Origin: Pseudooceanicola pacificus
Lineage (GTDB): Bacteria > Pseudomonadota > Alphaproteobacteria > Rhodobacterales > Rhodobacteraceae
Direction: 5' to 3'
DNA: 64,000 bases
Assembly (NCBI RefSeq): GCF_009789075.1
Contig: NZ_WNXQ01000011.1
Location: 43,836 to 107,835, forward strand
This document shows positions 17,749 through 26,521 of the stretch, piece after piece. Made by a program: the position numbers and the translations under genes. The number at the start of each line of letters is the position of its first letter. The first letter of the stretch is position 1. The notes under the pieces were generated by a model. That model did no database searches. It was not told the DNA's origin and saw only the letters and a list, made by a program, of their open reading frames with translations.

Positions 17749-17788
17749 ATCTGTTTCTGCGGTTGTCGCGAATGATCGAGACCCGATC

Positions 17789-18985
17789 TTAGCGGTCGTT
17801 TTGGTTGACGATCAGTTCTGCATTTTCGGGTAGTTCCGAAACAATGTTCACCTCGTCAGCACGAATTCGTGCATGCAGTTTGAAGGTATCAGCGGCGGCG
17901 GCTTCCGCGGCGGAAGCGTCGGCACCGTCTTCCAGCACAAGCGAGAGGCGGATCATGTCGCGATCGTTCTCGCGCGTTACCACGGCCTGCGCGGCCTTTG
18001 CGCCCGGCGTGCCGATGACAACTTCTTCAACCACGCGCGGATAAACGAAAATCTCGCGCACTTTGACCGCTGCCCCGACCCGTCCCTGCAATGCTGAAAT
18101 CCGGCTGACGGTGCCATCCGCGTTGCTTTCCAGGGCAAAGGCGCTGTCGCCGGTGCCGAACCGGATCATCGGCCAGGTGGCATCGCGCGCGGTCACGACA
18201 ACCTCGCCCGGTTCACCATGGGCGACCTGTTCGCCGCTGATCGGATCGCAGATCTGCACCACGCGGTCGGGATGAACCAGGTAGCCTTTGCCGCCATCCT
18301 CATAGGCAACAAGGCCCAGATCGGCGGTGGCATAGGCGGCCCAGGTGGACACGCCGTATTCGGCCTCGATCCGGCGGCGCTTGGTCATCCAGTCGCCCAT
18401 CTCACCGCCGAGGAAGGCTGTCTTCACCTTCCATGCGTCGCGGCCATAGGTTTCGATCACCTTGTCCGCCAGCGTCAGGAAAAACGCGGTCGAGGCGCAG
18501 ATCGAAGTCACGCCGGTTTCGACGATGATCTGTGCCTGAAGCTCCGTATTGCCGACGCCGCCGGGGATTACGGTGGCGCCAGCAGCCTGTGCGGCTTCGT
18601 CGAACAAAAGCCCCGCGGGCACCAGATGATACATCCAGGTGTTCAGGATGATACCCCCCGGCCCCACGCCTGCCGACTTGAACAGCAGGTCAAGGCCGTG
18701 GCCGCCGCCGCCCGAAAGGGCCGGTTCGAAAATCGGGCCGGGGGACACGTAGATCCGCCCGATATCCTTCAGATCAGACGCCAGAAACCCGCCAAAGGGC
18801 GGGTTCTCGCGTTGGATTTTCAGAAGTTCTTCCTTTTTCATCACTGGAAGACGCGAGAGGTCCGTCACCGATGTGACGGCTGCCGGATCGAATCCGGCAG
18901 CCGCAAATCGCGATTTCAGGCCAGGAGCCTTGTTGGCCGCAGCGGCATAGGCTTGAGCTATATCTTGGTAGATATCATCAGACAT
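17789..18985 (-). CDS. Divergent PaaK-like (phenylacetate-CoA ligase family) protein
   Basis: Protein of 398 aa with the fold pattern of PaaK-type adenylate-forming ligases: L-P-V-M-K-K-E-E-L near residue 47, later Y-A-T-A-D-L-G-L and R-F-G-T-G-D-S-A, and a C-terminal E-I-F-V-Y-P region. The ATP-phosphate loop that normally reads S-S-G-T-T-G-K-P is replaced by S-P-G-P-I-F-E-P followed by S-G-G-G-G (81-95). Adenylation may be lost or altered. Start 18985 is preferred to 18991 because GAGGAGG is then correctly spaced. It is the last gene of the operon led by the transglutaminase-like gene. Confidence 0.72.
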   Translation of the reverse strand: MSDDIYQDIAQAYAAAANKAPGLKSRFAAAGFDPAAVTSVTDLSRLPVMKKEELLKIQRENPPFGGFLASDLKDIGRIYVSPGPIFEPALSGGGGHGLDLLFKSAGVGPGGIILNTWMYHLVPAGLLFDEAAQAAGATVIPGGVGNTELQAQIIVETGVTSICASTAFFLTLADKVIETYGRDAWKVKTAFLGGEMGDWMTKRRRIEAEYGVSTWAAYATADLGLVAYEDGGKGYLVHPDRVVQICDPISGEQVAHGEPGEVVVTARDATWPMIRFGTGDSAFALESNADGTVSRISALQGRVGAAVKVREIFVYPRVVEEVVIGTPGAKAAQAVVTRENDRDMIRLSLVLEDGADASAAEAAAADTFKLHARIRADEVNIVSELPENAELIVNQNDR

Positions 18986-19012
18986 TTCCATGCCTCCTCG
19001 TCCAATCGGGCG

Positions 19013-19822
19013 TTAAATCGGGCAGTCCTTGCGGAAGTTCGGCGTGCGCTTCTCGCGGTGCGACAACACACCCTCCTTGACGTCCTCGCTCATGAAGCCA
19101 AGCATCTCCAGCGCGGTCGACGCATCAAAGATCGGCCCGGCCTGGCGCAGCCAGTTGTTCAGCGAATACTTGGTCCAGCGGATCGCGCTTTGCGAGCCGT
19201 TGGCCAGTTCGACAGCCGTGTCCAAAGCGATCTGCTGAAGCTCGTCATCCTCGACGCACATTGACACCAGACCGATACGCTCGGCCTCTTCGCCCGACAC
19301 CGGCTTGCAGGTCATCAGATAGTATTTCGCCTTGGCCATCGAGGTCAGCAGCGGCCAGATGATCGCCGCGACGTCACCGGCGGCAACACCAAGGCGGGGA
19401 TGACCATCGACAATCTTGGCCTTCTTTCCGGCGATCGAGATATCGGCCAGAATGGCAACCACAAGGCCCGCGCCGGCCGCAGGGCCATTGATCGCGGAAA
19501 TGATCGGCTTGTTGCAGTTGATGATGTTATAGACGAGATCCTTGGCTTCTTTCCACGTCTTCATGATCTCGTGCGAATTGCCAATCATGTTTTCGATCAG
19601 GCTGAAATCACCGCCGGCGGAAAACGCCTTGCCCGCGCCGGTCACGATGACCGCGTTAATGTCGGGGTCGCGGTCGATGTCGATCCACATGTCGGTCATC
19701 TGGGTGTGGGTTTCCGCATCCACGGAATTGAAGGTCTCGGGCCGGTCGAAGGTGATGCGCAGCACGCGATCCGCCGGGTAGTCAAAATTCAGTTTGTCGT
19801 ATTTTGCATAACGATCCGACAT
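19013..19822 (-). CDS. Enoyl-CoA hydratase/isomerase family protein
   Basis: Crotonase-fold enzyme of 269 aa; ATG 19822 follows a GGAGG site. Oxyanion loops: F-S-A-G-G-D-F-S and P-A-A-G-A-G-L-V. The active-site strand reads D-G-H-P-R-L-G-V-A-A-G-D, the pattern of a distinct hydratase subgroup found in catabolic clusters. It ends 27 bases before the PaaK-like start and follows the paired dehydrogenases. Confidence 0.87.
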   Translation of the reverse strand: MSDRYAKYDKLNFDYPADRVLRITFDRPETFNSVDAETHTQMTDMWIDIDRDPDINAVIVTGAGKAFSAGGDFSLIENMIGNSHEIMKTWKEAKDLVYNIINCNKPIISAINGPAAGAGLVVAILADISIAGKKAKIVDGHPRLGVAAGDVAAIIWPLLTSMAKAKYYLMTCKPVSGEEAERIGLVSMCVEDDELQQIALDTAVELANGSQSAIRWTKYSLNNWLRQAGPIFDASTALEMLGFMSEDVKEGVLSHREKRTPNFRKDCPI

Positions 19823-19850
19823 AGTTCTATTTCCTCCGTGGGGTATTGAA

Positions 19851-21002
19851 TTAACCAGGCAGCCCGAGGACCGCCTTGGACAGGATGTTTCTCTGGATTT
19901 CGTTCGATCCACCGTAGATCGTGGTGGGTCTGGCCTTGTAGAAGCTGGCCAGAACATCGACATTTATGTTGCCGACCTGAAGCGGCCCGATGGAGCCGCC
20001 ATCGGGGCCGGCTGCTTCGATCATCAGCTCGGTGATGCGCTGGAAGCATTCAGTCACCCAAATCTTCAGCATGGAGACATCCGCACCCAGCGTCTCGCCA
20101 CGTTTGAGCTGATCTGCAAAACGGGCATAAAGTGCGGCATGATCTTCCACATCCAGTGCCGCCTGGGCAAAACGGTCGCGGAACACCGGATCGTCAAACG
20201 CGCCACGGCCACGGGCAAAGCTCTCCAATTGCCCCAGCGCGTTCTGGGCCAGACTGGGCGAGCCGATGAAGATACGCTCGAAGCTCAAAAGAGCCTTGGC
20301 CATCGTCCAGCCCTTGTTCAACTCACCGACAAGGTTTTCGCGGGGCGTCCGGGCATCGTCAAAGAAAACTTCGCAGAACTCGGTTTCACCCGAAAGGGTG
20401 GTGATCGTGCGGACCTCGACACCGGGCTGATCCATCGGGGCCAGAACGAAACTGATGCCCTGTTGTTTTTTCGGCGCTTCCGGATCGGTGCGCACCAGCA
20501 TGAAGATATGCGTGGCGTCATGCGCCATCGTGGTCCAGATCTTCTGTCCGTTGATGACAAAGTCGTCGCCATCAATATCCGCGCGTGTGCGCAGGTTCGC
20601 CAGATCGGACCCGGCGCCGGGTTCCGAGTATCCCTGACACCAGATGTCTTCGCAGGTCAGGATACGCGGCAGCCAGTAATCTTTCTGTTCCTGGGTGCCG
20701 AATTTGATGATCAGCGGCCCGACCATCTGCACGCCCATGTCGCGGCCGCGATTGACGCCCCAGCGCTGCTGCTCTTCGTAAAAGATCAGCAACTTGGCGG
20801 CGTTCAGCCCCATACCGCCGAATTCAGCGGGCCAGGCTGGCGCGACCCAGCCCTTGGCGTGAAGCTTGCGGTGCCAATGTTCGATCTCGGCGAACTTCGG
20901 TCGGTGCGGCAGGTGACGCAGCTCCTCGGGATATTCCGCCTCGAAGAACTGGCGCACTTCTTTGCGGAACTCTGCATCGGTCATAGCGTTCCAGTCGGTC
21001 AT
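19851..21002 (-). CDS. Acyl-CoA dehydrogenase, probable catalytic partner of a heteromer
   Basis: Acyl-CoA dehydrogenase of 383 aa with W-P-A-E-F-G-G-M-G, Y-S-E-P-G-A-G-S-D-L-A, the strand G-Q-K-I-W-T-T and the C-terminal Y-G-G-S-N-E-I-Q-R-N-I-L. ATG 21002 overlaps the stop codon of the upstream dehydrogenase (ATGA). That partner is shorter and lacks the C-terminal segment. Such coupled pairs are typical of alpha2beta2 dehydrogenases acting on bulky CoA esters (FadE26/27 type). Confidence 0.9.
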   Translation of the reverse strand: MTDWNAMTDAEFRKEVRQFFEAEYPEELRHLPHRPKFAEIEHWHRKLHAKGWVAPAWPAEFGGMGLNAAKLLIFYEEQQRWGVNRGRDMGVQMVGPLIIKFGTQEQKDYWLPRILTCEDIWCQGYSEPGAGSDLANLRTRADIDGDDFVINGQKIWTTMAHDATHIFMLVRTDPEAPKKQQGISFVLAPMDQPGVEVRTITTLSGETEFCEVFFDDARTPRENLVGELNKGWTMAKALLSFERIFIGSPSLAQNALGQLESFARGRGAFDDPVFRDRFAQAALDVEDHAALYARFADQLKRGETLGADVSMLKIWVTECFQRITELMIEAAGPDGGSIGPLQVGNINVDVLASFYKARPTTIYGGSNEIQRNILSKAVLGLPG

Positions 21003-22123
21003 TGTGCTGCCCCCTCTGCTTCGCGTGTCTCGAACCATATCCGCCTGTGATAGGCATCGTCGCCCAACCAGGCCGACAGCACCAGCGCCCGGTTCAGGTA
21101 GAGCCCGATATCGAACTCATCCGTGTACCCGACGGCCCCGTGCAGCTGGATGGCGTCGCGGGTGATTTTCTTGGCGGCCGTGACGGCGCGCGCTTTGGCG
21201 CGGCTGGCAATCGGGGCCCGAACCTTCGGATCGGTTTCGCTATCCATCTGCGCAAGCGCCTCCCGCACTCCGGCCTGCGCGACCTCGCACATCACGTTGA
21301 GGTCGACGGCACGGTGCTGGATGACCTGGAATGATCCGATCGGCTTGTCGAACTGCTCCCGCGTCTTGATGTAGTCGAGCGTGATCTCGAAGGCGCGCTC
21401 GCTCAGGCCGACAAGCTCGGCCGCGGCAAGCGCCGTTGCATCGGCGACAGCCTCGGCCAGTGCAGTGAGAACTGCACCGCTGCTGGCCAATTCCGCGGCC
21501 GGAGTTCCCGAAAACGAAAGCTCGCCCAGAGAGCTGCCATCCGCCTGCGTCCGCTTGTCGATGACAAGCCCCTGCGCGTCTGCCTCAGCCAGAACCAGAA
21601 CCGGACCATCATCCTGTTCGGCCACGACAAGGAACCCGTGCGAACCGATCGCACCGACGACCCAGGCCTTGCCACCGGTCAGCTTTCCGTCCGCGTATCG
21701 GCAGGTCGCATCGGCAGGCGCCCCGTCGGGGCCGCGTTCCTGCCAGGCAACCGCCAATGAAATTTCGCCGCCGATGAGCTGTGCCATCTTCGGATGATCC
21801 GGACAAAGGCGGCGCAGAAGGCCGAGGCTCAGACCGATCGTCGACACGACCGGTTCCGGGGCAATCACACGGCCGACTTCCTCGGCGATGACACCCCCGG
21901 CGGCTAGGCCCATGCCAAGCCCGCCCTGATCTTCGGGCACCGCCACGCCGAAAACACCGGCCTCGGCCAGTTCCCGGACCATCTCCGGATCGAAACCGCC
22001 CCCGGCATCACGGAGTTGTCGGGCTCTGTCACTTCCGCCCGCCCGTTCAAACAACGTGCGCACGCTCTCGCGCAACAGGCGAAGGTCTTCTTGTTCGCTG
22101 GAAAGGATATCAGTTTGTGTCAT
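20999..22123 (-). CDS. Acyl-CoA dehydrogenase, probable second subunit of the heteromer
   Basis: Acyl-CoA dehydrogenase-like protein of 374 aa with V-P-E-D-Q-G-G-L-G, helix G R-E-Q-F-D-K-P-I-G-S-F-Q and L-H-G-A-V-G-Y-T-D. It stops shortly after that motif without a G-G-x-x-E-I segment. The middle domain is degenerate: the usual E-P-x-x-G-S-D loop is not recognisable. It resembles the protein at 2-1015, so this duplicates the same type of pair. It overlaps the MaoC gene by 14 bases and the next gene by 4. Confidence 0.87.
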   Translation of the reverse strand: MTQTDILSSEQEDLRLLRESVRTLFERAGGSDRARQLRDAGGGFDPEMVRELAEAGVFGVAVPEDQGGLGMGLAAGGVIAEEVGRVIAPEPVVSTIGLSLGLLRRLCPDHPKMAQLIGGEISLAVAWQERGPDGAPADATCRYADGKLTGGKAWVVGAIGSHGFLVVAEQDDGPVLVLAEADAQGLVIDKRTQADGSSLGELSFSGTPAAELASSGAVLTALAEAVADATALAAAELVGLSERAFEITLDYIKTREQFDKPIGSFQVIQHRAVDLNVMCEVAQAGVREALAQMDSETDPKVRAPIASRAKARAVTAAKKITRDAIQLHGAVGYTDEFDIGLYLNRALVLSAWLGDDAYHRRIWFETREAEGAAQ

Positions 22124-22559
22124 TTTGTTTTCGCTGGATCATCACGGGGGTGTCGGTCGAAAAAACGACCTCGCCCTCGGGGTTTTTGGCGCTGAGCGTA
22201 TAGTGCAAAACACCTCTGTCGGGCTTGCTTTTTGACGGTGTGACCGAGTTGACCGTCAGTTCGACATCAAGGGGTTCGTTCGGGTGCACAGGCCGCAGCC
22301 AGCGCAAATTGTCAAAGCCCATGCCGCCGATATTGGCAACATCGACCATCATCTCGGTCATGACCGGCTTGAACACCTCAAGCATGGTCTGAAAGCCCGA
22401 GGCGATCAGGCTGCCATGTATGGCGGTTGCATAGTCTTCATCGGTGTGCAGCCGCTGCGGATCCCATTCCTTGGCAAAGGCCTTTATTGAATCCGCGCTC
22501 ATCGGAGCGCTGCGAAAGCGATAGACTTGGCCCGGCGAGAAGTCTTCCAGATACCTCAA
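22110..22559 (-). CDS. MaoC-family dehydratase (149 aa)
   Basis: Single-hotdog MaoC-type (R)-specific enoyl-CoA hydratase-like protein. The hydratase signature is partly visible as F-A-K-E-W-D-P-Q-R-L-H-T-D near residues 28-40, giving the Asp and His of the catalytic pair, and the following A-I-H-G-S-L-I-A-S-G. It overlaps both neighbours, 14 bases downstream and 4 bases upstream, showing tight coupling with the dehydrogenase pair. Confidence 0.85.
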   Translation of the reverse strand: MRYLEDFSPGQVYRFRSAPMSADSIKAFAKEWDPQRLHTDEDYATAIHGSLIASGFQTMLEVFKPVMTEMMVDVANIGGMGFDNLRWLRPVHPNEPLDVELTVNSVTPSKSKPDRGVLHYTLSAKNPEGEVVFSTDTPVMIQRKQNDTN

Positions 22560-23275
22560 GAGGCACCCTCCTTTGCGAAACCGTCATCGTATCCGCTCGC
22601 ATCCTTGGATATCCGGATGCGGTTGAATTCTTCCAGCTTCGGATAGGTTTCCTTGAACGCCACCAGGAACTCACCCATCGGCGCGTCGAAATAGAGACCA
22701 CGGTCGTTCACATATTCCATGTGCCGGTGATTCTGTTCGTCGAACTCATGAAAGAGCGCGTCGTGATAGCCGTCGAAGACCAGGGGTTTGACCCCGAATC
22801 TTTCACACAGTTCCATGTTGAATGCAGGTGTCACCTTGTAGGCCTCATTCCCCAACCACAGCTGAACATAGCCGTGGTAGATAAAGAGATCGGTCCCCAT
22901 CAACTCCTGCAACTTGGGTGTATTCAGGTGGTTGCGCACATCCGCGAACCCCAGAGCGGCGGGGATACCCACAGCACGCAAACAAGCCGCCAGAAGAATT
23001 GCCTTGGGAACGCAAAACGCCGCTTCCGCCCCAGCGATACGGCTGGCACGGTAAGAGTCCTCATCCAGCGCAAAACAATAGGGATCATAGCGAATATCGT
23101 CGCGCACCGCTTCGAATAGGCGGATCGCCTTGTCGCGATTGGTTGCGCCCACAGGGAGATCACGCAAAGCCGATGTCACGAAACCCTGCACTTCCAAGCT
23201 ATCGCTTTCCACAAAGCGCGATGGCATGACATAACGCTCAGCTTCAGTCGGCAGGTCATCGTCAGACTTGTCCAT
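22556..23275 (-). CDS. Transglutaminase-like domain protein
   Basis: Protein of 239 aa with a transglutaminase/arylamine-type cysteine-protease fold signature. C88 lies in E-A-A-F-C-V-P-K-A-I-L-L-A-A-C, followed by G-I-P-A, and H134 in I-Y-H-G-Y-V-Q-L-W. The third position, usually Asp in D-P-T, reads K-V-T-P, so the classical triad is incomplete. No signal peptide, hence cytoplasmic. It is the first gene of an acyl-CoA operon, 15 bases after a 16-bp palindromic operator. Role unknown; an amide or thioester hydrolase or transferase is conceivable. Confidence 0.75.
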   Translation of the reverse strand: MDKSDDDLPTEAERYVMPSRFVESDSLEVQGFVTSALRDLPVGATNRDKAIRLFEAVRDDIRYDPYCFALDEDSYRASRIAGAEAAFCVPKAILLAACLRAVGIPAALGFADVRNHLNTPKLQELMGTDLFIYHGYVQLWLGNEAYKVTPAFNMELCERFGVKPLVFDGYHDALFHEFDEQNHRHMEYVNDRGLYFDAPMGEFLVAFKETYPKLEEFNRIRISKDASGYDDGFAKEGAS

Positions 23276-23290
23276 TGGCCCCTCCCTTTT

Positions 23291-23306
23291 TCTAACAAAT
23301 GTTAGA
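23291..23306. promoter_or_regulatory. Putative operator, perfect 7-2-7 palindrome
   Basis: TCTAACAAATGTTAGA: arms TCTAACA and TGTTAGA around AA. It lies 16 bases upstream of the transglutaminase-like start. The same motif occurs at 26952, 43166 and, in weaker form, at 30563 and 45629. Confidence 0.75.
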
Positions 23307-23338
23307 TTACCGATTCAAAACCTGCCCGTCAACGGGAT

Positions 23339-24475
23339 TTACTCTGTCTTTGGTTGGTCCACGCCATAACGCGTATTGTCTTCGCCCAGAGTGGCTGCAA
23401 CTCCGACCGAATTTCCGGAAGAACGGAACTCCGGCGCAATTGGCAGCGGCAAAGCAGGCGCGTCCCGGCCGGAGATTTTTACGGTCCGCCCGAACACGTC
23501 ACGCGCTTTGAAATGCGGGTCATGTGCCGCCTCGGCGGGCGTTTTCATGACCGAACAGCAGCAATCTGCCGCTGCCAGCAAAGCCTCCCAATGGGTCGAG
23601 GGATGTTCCCTCAGACGACGTGCAACCTCCGCGGCACAGGCATTTGGATCGGACCAATCATCGCGAAGGGCCACCGGCAAACCAATGACATCGCAGAACA
23701 ACTGCCAAAACTTTTCTTCCAACGCGCCGACGGCGATCTGACGCCCATCCGCAGCCGAATAAAGCCGATACCGGGCCAGGCCACCCGTCAGACGGCTGCC
23801 ACCGCTTTCGATGTTCTGCCCGGCAATCACACCTTCGGCATGGGCCCAATAGGCAAAGGCGAACGCCCCCTCGGCCATTGCGATATCCAGATGCGTCCCC
23901 TGCCCGCTTGCCTGGCGCGCAATCAGGGCCAGCAGGATATTCATCACCGCAGGATAGGTTCCGCCTCCGATATCGGCGACCAGCCCGAACGGGGCCGTTG
24001 GCTGGTCATCCGGTCCGCGACTGAGCGACAGGATACCCGCATCACCGACGTAGTTGAGATCGTGGCCGGCGGCGCTGGCCTTTGGTCCGGTCTGGCCATA
24101 GCCGGTGATCGAACAATAGATGAGACCGGGATTGATCTTTCGCACCGCTTCATAACCAAGCCCCAGCCGGTCCATCACGCCGGGACGGAACTGCTCTACC
24201 AGAACATCGGCCCTCTCGATCAAGGGGCGCAGACGTTCCACTGCGCCCCTTGACTTGAGGTCGATGGCCACCGATCGCTTGCCGTGGTTCAACACGGCAA
24301 ATCCGATGCTCTCTCCGTCGATCTTGGGCTCGGTTTGGCGCGCGTCCTCGCCGACTCCGGGACGCTCGAACTTGATCACTTCGGCGCCAGCCTCGGACAG
24401 CATGAGCGTCGCCATCGGACCGGGAAGAAGTGTGCTGAAATCCAGCACCAGGATATCCTTGAGCGGTTGAGCCAT
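23339..24475 (-). CDS. Alpha-methylacyl-CoA racemase-like protein (CaiB/BaiF fold)
   Basis: Family III CoA-transferase-fold protein of 378 aa that matches alpha-methylacyl-CoA racemases. The G-H138-D-L-N-Y motif corresponds to the racemase base His126 of mycobacterial MCR, and D168 in A-D-I-G-G-G to Asp156; the 30-residue spacing is identical. It would epimerise a 2-methylacyl-CoA so that stereospecific dehydrogenases can act. I chose ATG 24475 over GTG 24481 for spacing to the GAGG site. It is last in an operon with DUF35, thiolase-like and hydratase-2 genes. Ordinary CoA transfer remains an alternative. Confidence 0.82.
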   Translation of the reverse strand: MAQPLKDILVLDFSTLLPGPMATLMLSEAGAEVIKFERPGVGEDARQTEPKIDGESIGFAVLNHGKRSVAIDLKSRGAVERLRPLIERADVLVEQFRPGVMDRLGLGYEAVRKINPGLIYCSITGYGQTGPKASAAGHDLNYVGDAGILSLSRGPDDQPTAPFGLVADIGGGTYPAVMNILLALIARQASGQGTHLDIAMAEGAFAFAYWAHAEGVIAGQNIESGGSRLTGGLARYRLYSAADGRQIAVGALEEKFWQLFCDVIGLPVALRDDWSDPNACAAEVARRLREHPSTHWEALLAAADCCCSVMKTPAEAAHDPHFKARDVFGRTVKISGRDAPALPLPIAPEFRSSGNSVGVAATLGEDNTRYGVDQPKTE

Positions 24476-24485
24476 CTTCACTGCC

Positions 24486-25343
24486 TCAGGCGAAGCGCGC
24501 CGCGCCGTTGTTCAGAACAACCACGTCGCGTGCCGGAATAGATGCTCGAAACCGGGCCTCGCCGTCCTCTTCCCAGATTTCGAACCGCACGGTTTCGCCG
24601 GGATAGACCGGCGCCGAGAACCGAACATCCAGACCGACAAGCCGGGCAGAATCATAGTCCAGCAACGTCTTGAGAATCGCCCGGGCCGCCAGCCCATAGG
24701 TCGCCAGACCATGCAGGATCGGGCGGTCGAACCCGACAGAACGGGCAACATCCGGGTCAGCATGAAGCGGATTGAAATCACCGCTGAGACGATAAATAAG
24801 GGCTTGGCGCGGCAGGGTATCGATATCACATATATGATCAGGCGCCCGATCAGGCAGCACTGCGGGTGCCGGACCCGCCTGGTTTTCACCGCCAAACCCC
24901 CCATCACCGCGACAGAAAGCCGACATCGCCACGCGCGCTAGTTTTTCGCCGCTGTCCGCGTCGATAATATCGCGGCTTTGGTAAATGACGGCTCCCTTGC
25001 CCTCGCCCTTGTCGGCGATGAAATCGATCTTGCTACGGCCGACAAGCCGGGCATGTGTCGGCAGCGGCTTGTAGATGTCGAGCCACTGTTCGCCGTGCAG
25101 CACTTTCTGCCAGTTTACGCCGGTCTTGGGATCGCGCAGCCAGAAGCCGGGATACCCCAAAATAACCGCCATCGAGGGAACTGCCTTGAGCCCGTCCTCA
25201 TAGACATAGGCCAGCTCCTTTTTGTCGGTCGGATCCTCACCGAACCCAAGGCCGAGTGCATACAGGATGGTATCCCGCTCGGTTAGCGTCTGTTCGATTT
25301 CCTCAAAGTCCCAGTTCGACAGTGCATCGAAATCCAATGGCAT
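24486..25343 (-). CDS. MaoC-type enoyl-CoA hydratase 2 (double hotdog)
   Basis: Protein of 285 aa with the length and motif of (R)-specific 2-enoyl-CoA hydratase 2, as in peroxisomal multifunctional enzyme 2. The C-terminal hotdog carries Y-R-L-S-G-D189-F-N-P-L-H194-A-D-P, the catalytic Asp/His pair, followed by I-L-H-G-L. The N-terminal hotdog is degenerate and shapes the acyl-binding cavity. It hydrates a 2-enoyl-CoA to the 3-hydroxy form used by the thiolase-like partner encoded 23 bases upstream. Confidence 0.9.
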   Translation of the reverse strand: MPLDFDALSNWDFEEIEQTLTERDTILYALGLGFGEDPTDKKELAYVYEDGLKAVPSMAVILGYPGFWLRDPKTGVNWQKVLHGEQWLDIYKPLPTHARLVGRSKIDFIADKGEGKGAVIYQSRDIIDADSGEKLARVAMSAFCRGDGGFGGENQAGPAPAVLPDRAPDHICDIDTLPRQALIYRLSGDFNPLHADPDVARSVGFDRPILHGLATYGLAARAILKTLLDYDSARLVGLDVRFSAPVYPGETVRFEIWEEDGEARFRASIPARDVVVLNNGAARFA

Positions 25344-25366
25344 TTGCTTTCCTCCCTTAGTTGCCG

Positions 25367-26518
25367 TCAGAGCGTGTTTTGAGATCCAAGTATGGCCGTG
25401 ACCTGACTGGACAGCACACCGCCGTTGCCATGCGCCAGCGCCAGATCAATATCCTTCAACTGAATGCCTGGCGCGTCGCCACGGATCTGGCGGGCAGCCT
25501 CGATCACTGTGAAGATGCCGTACATCCCGGGGTGCACACAGGACAGGCCGCCGCCATTCGTGTTCACCGGCAAGACGCCGCCAGGCGCGATGCGTCCGCC
25601 CTCGACAAAGGCCCCTCCCTCGCCCTTGGCGCAGAACCCCAGATCTTCAAGAAACAGGATGGTATTGATGGTGAAGGCATCATAAAGCTCGACCGCCTGG
25701 ATGTCCGCAGGGGTCACGCCGGCCGCCGCAAAAGCGCGCGCGCCCGAGGCGCGGGCGGCGGTCACGGTGAAATCCTTCATTTGCGAAATCTGCCGGTGCG
25801 AGCTTTCCGCAGCACTGCCCAGCACATAGACAGGCGCCTTCGGGAAATCCCGGGCGCGGTCCGCGTGGACCATAACGATCGCGCCGCCACCGTCGGTGAC
25901 AAGACAACAGTCGCGCACGGTCAATGGATCGCCCACCATGCGCGCACCCAGCACGTCCTCGCGGGTCAGCGGGCCGCGCTCGAACGCTTCGGGGTTGCGC
26001 TGCGCCCAGGCCCGCGCGGCAACGGCCACGTCGGCCAGCTGTTCGCGGGTGGTGCCGTATTCATGCATGTGCCGCGCCGCGGCCATCGCGTAGGCCGAGA
26101 TCGGATAGCGCGGATTATACGGCGCCTCGTAGGCCGGCGGACGTGAAGCGGTCACCAGTCTGCCCGATGCGGTGCGCTGGTTGGAGCCATAAACAATCAG
26201 CGCGACATCACACAGACCGGCATCAAGGGCCATGGTCGCGGACGTCAGGTAGTTTACGAAGGACGAACCGCCCGACATTGTGCCATCAATGAAACGGGGC
26301 TGGATGCCCAGATACTCCGCCGCCATAAGCGCCGGCATGCTGTCTTCCATCATGGTGCAAAACAGCCCGTCGACGTCGGACAGGTTCAGCCCGGCATCGC
26401 CAAGCGCCGCAAGCGCGGATTGCGCCATGACATCATAGGCCGTCAGGCCATGGGCTTCTCCGAAACCGGCATGACCGGTTCCCACGATGGCGGATTTTCC
26501 CCGAAGTTCAGTGGTCAT
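25367..26518 (-). CDS. Thiolase-like (SCP-x/Ltp2-type) protein, second copy
   Basis: Thiolase-fold protein of 383 aa, closely related to the one at 7122-8279. Again G-G-S-S (83-86) replaces the nucleophilic cysteine loop, with E-L-Y279-D-A-F, H329-P-G-M-Y and H363-G-N-G-G kept. It lies 3 bases after the DUF35 gene. The same architecture in two operons suggests two successive carbon-carbon cleavage steps, or one step on two related substrates. Confidence 0.86.
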   Translation of the reverse strand: MTTELRGKSAIVGTGHAGFGEAHGLTAYDVMAQSALAALGDAGLNLSDVDGLFCTMMEDSMPALMAAEYLGIQPRFIDGTMSGGSSFVNYLTSATMALDAGLCDVALIVYGSNQRTASGRLVTASRPPAYEAPYNPRYPISAYAMAAARHMHEYGTTREQLADVAVAARAWAQRNPEAFERGPLTREDVLGARMVGDPLTVRDCCLVTDGGGAIVMVHADRARDFPKAPVYVLGSAAESSHRQISQMKDFTVTAARASGARAFAAAGVTPADIQAVELYDAFTINTILFLEDLGFCAKGEGGAFVEGGRIAPGGVLPVNTNGGGLSCVHPGMYGIFTVIEAARQIRGDAPGIQLKDIDLALAHGNGGVLSSQVTAILGSQNTL

Positions 26519-26521
26519 GGC

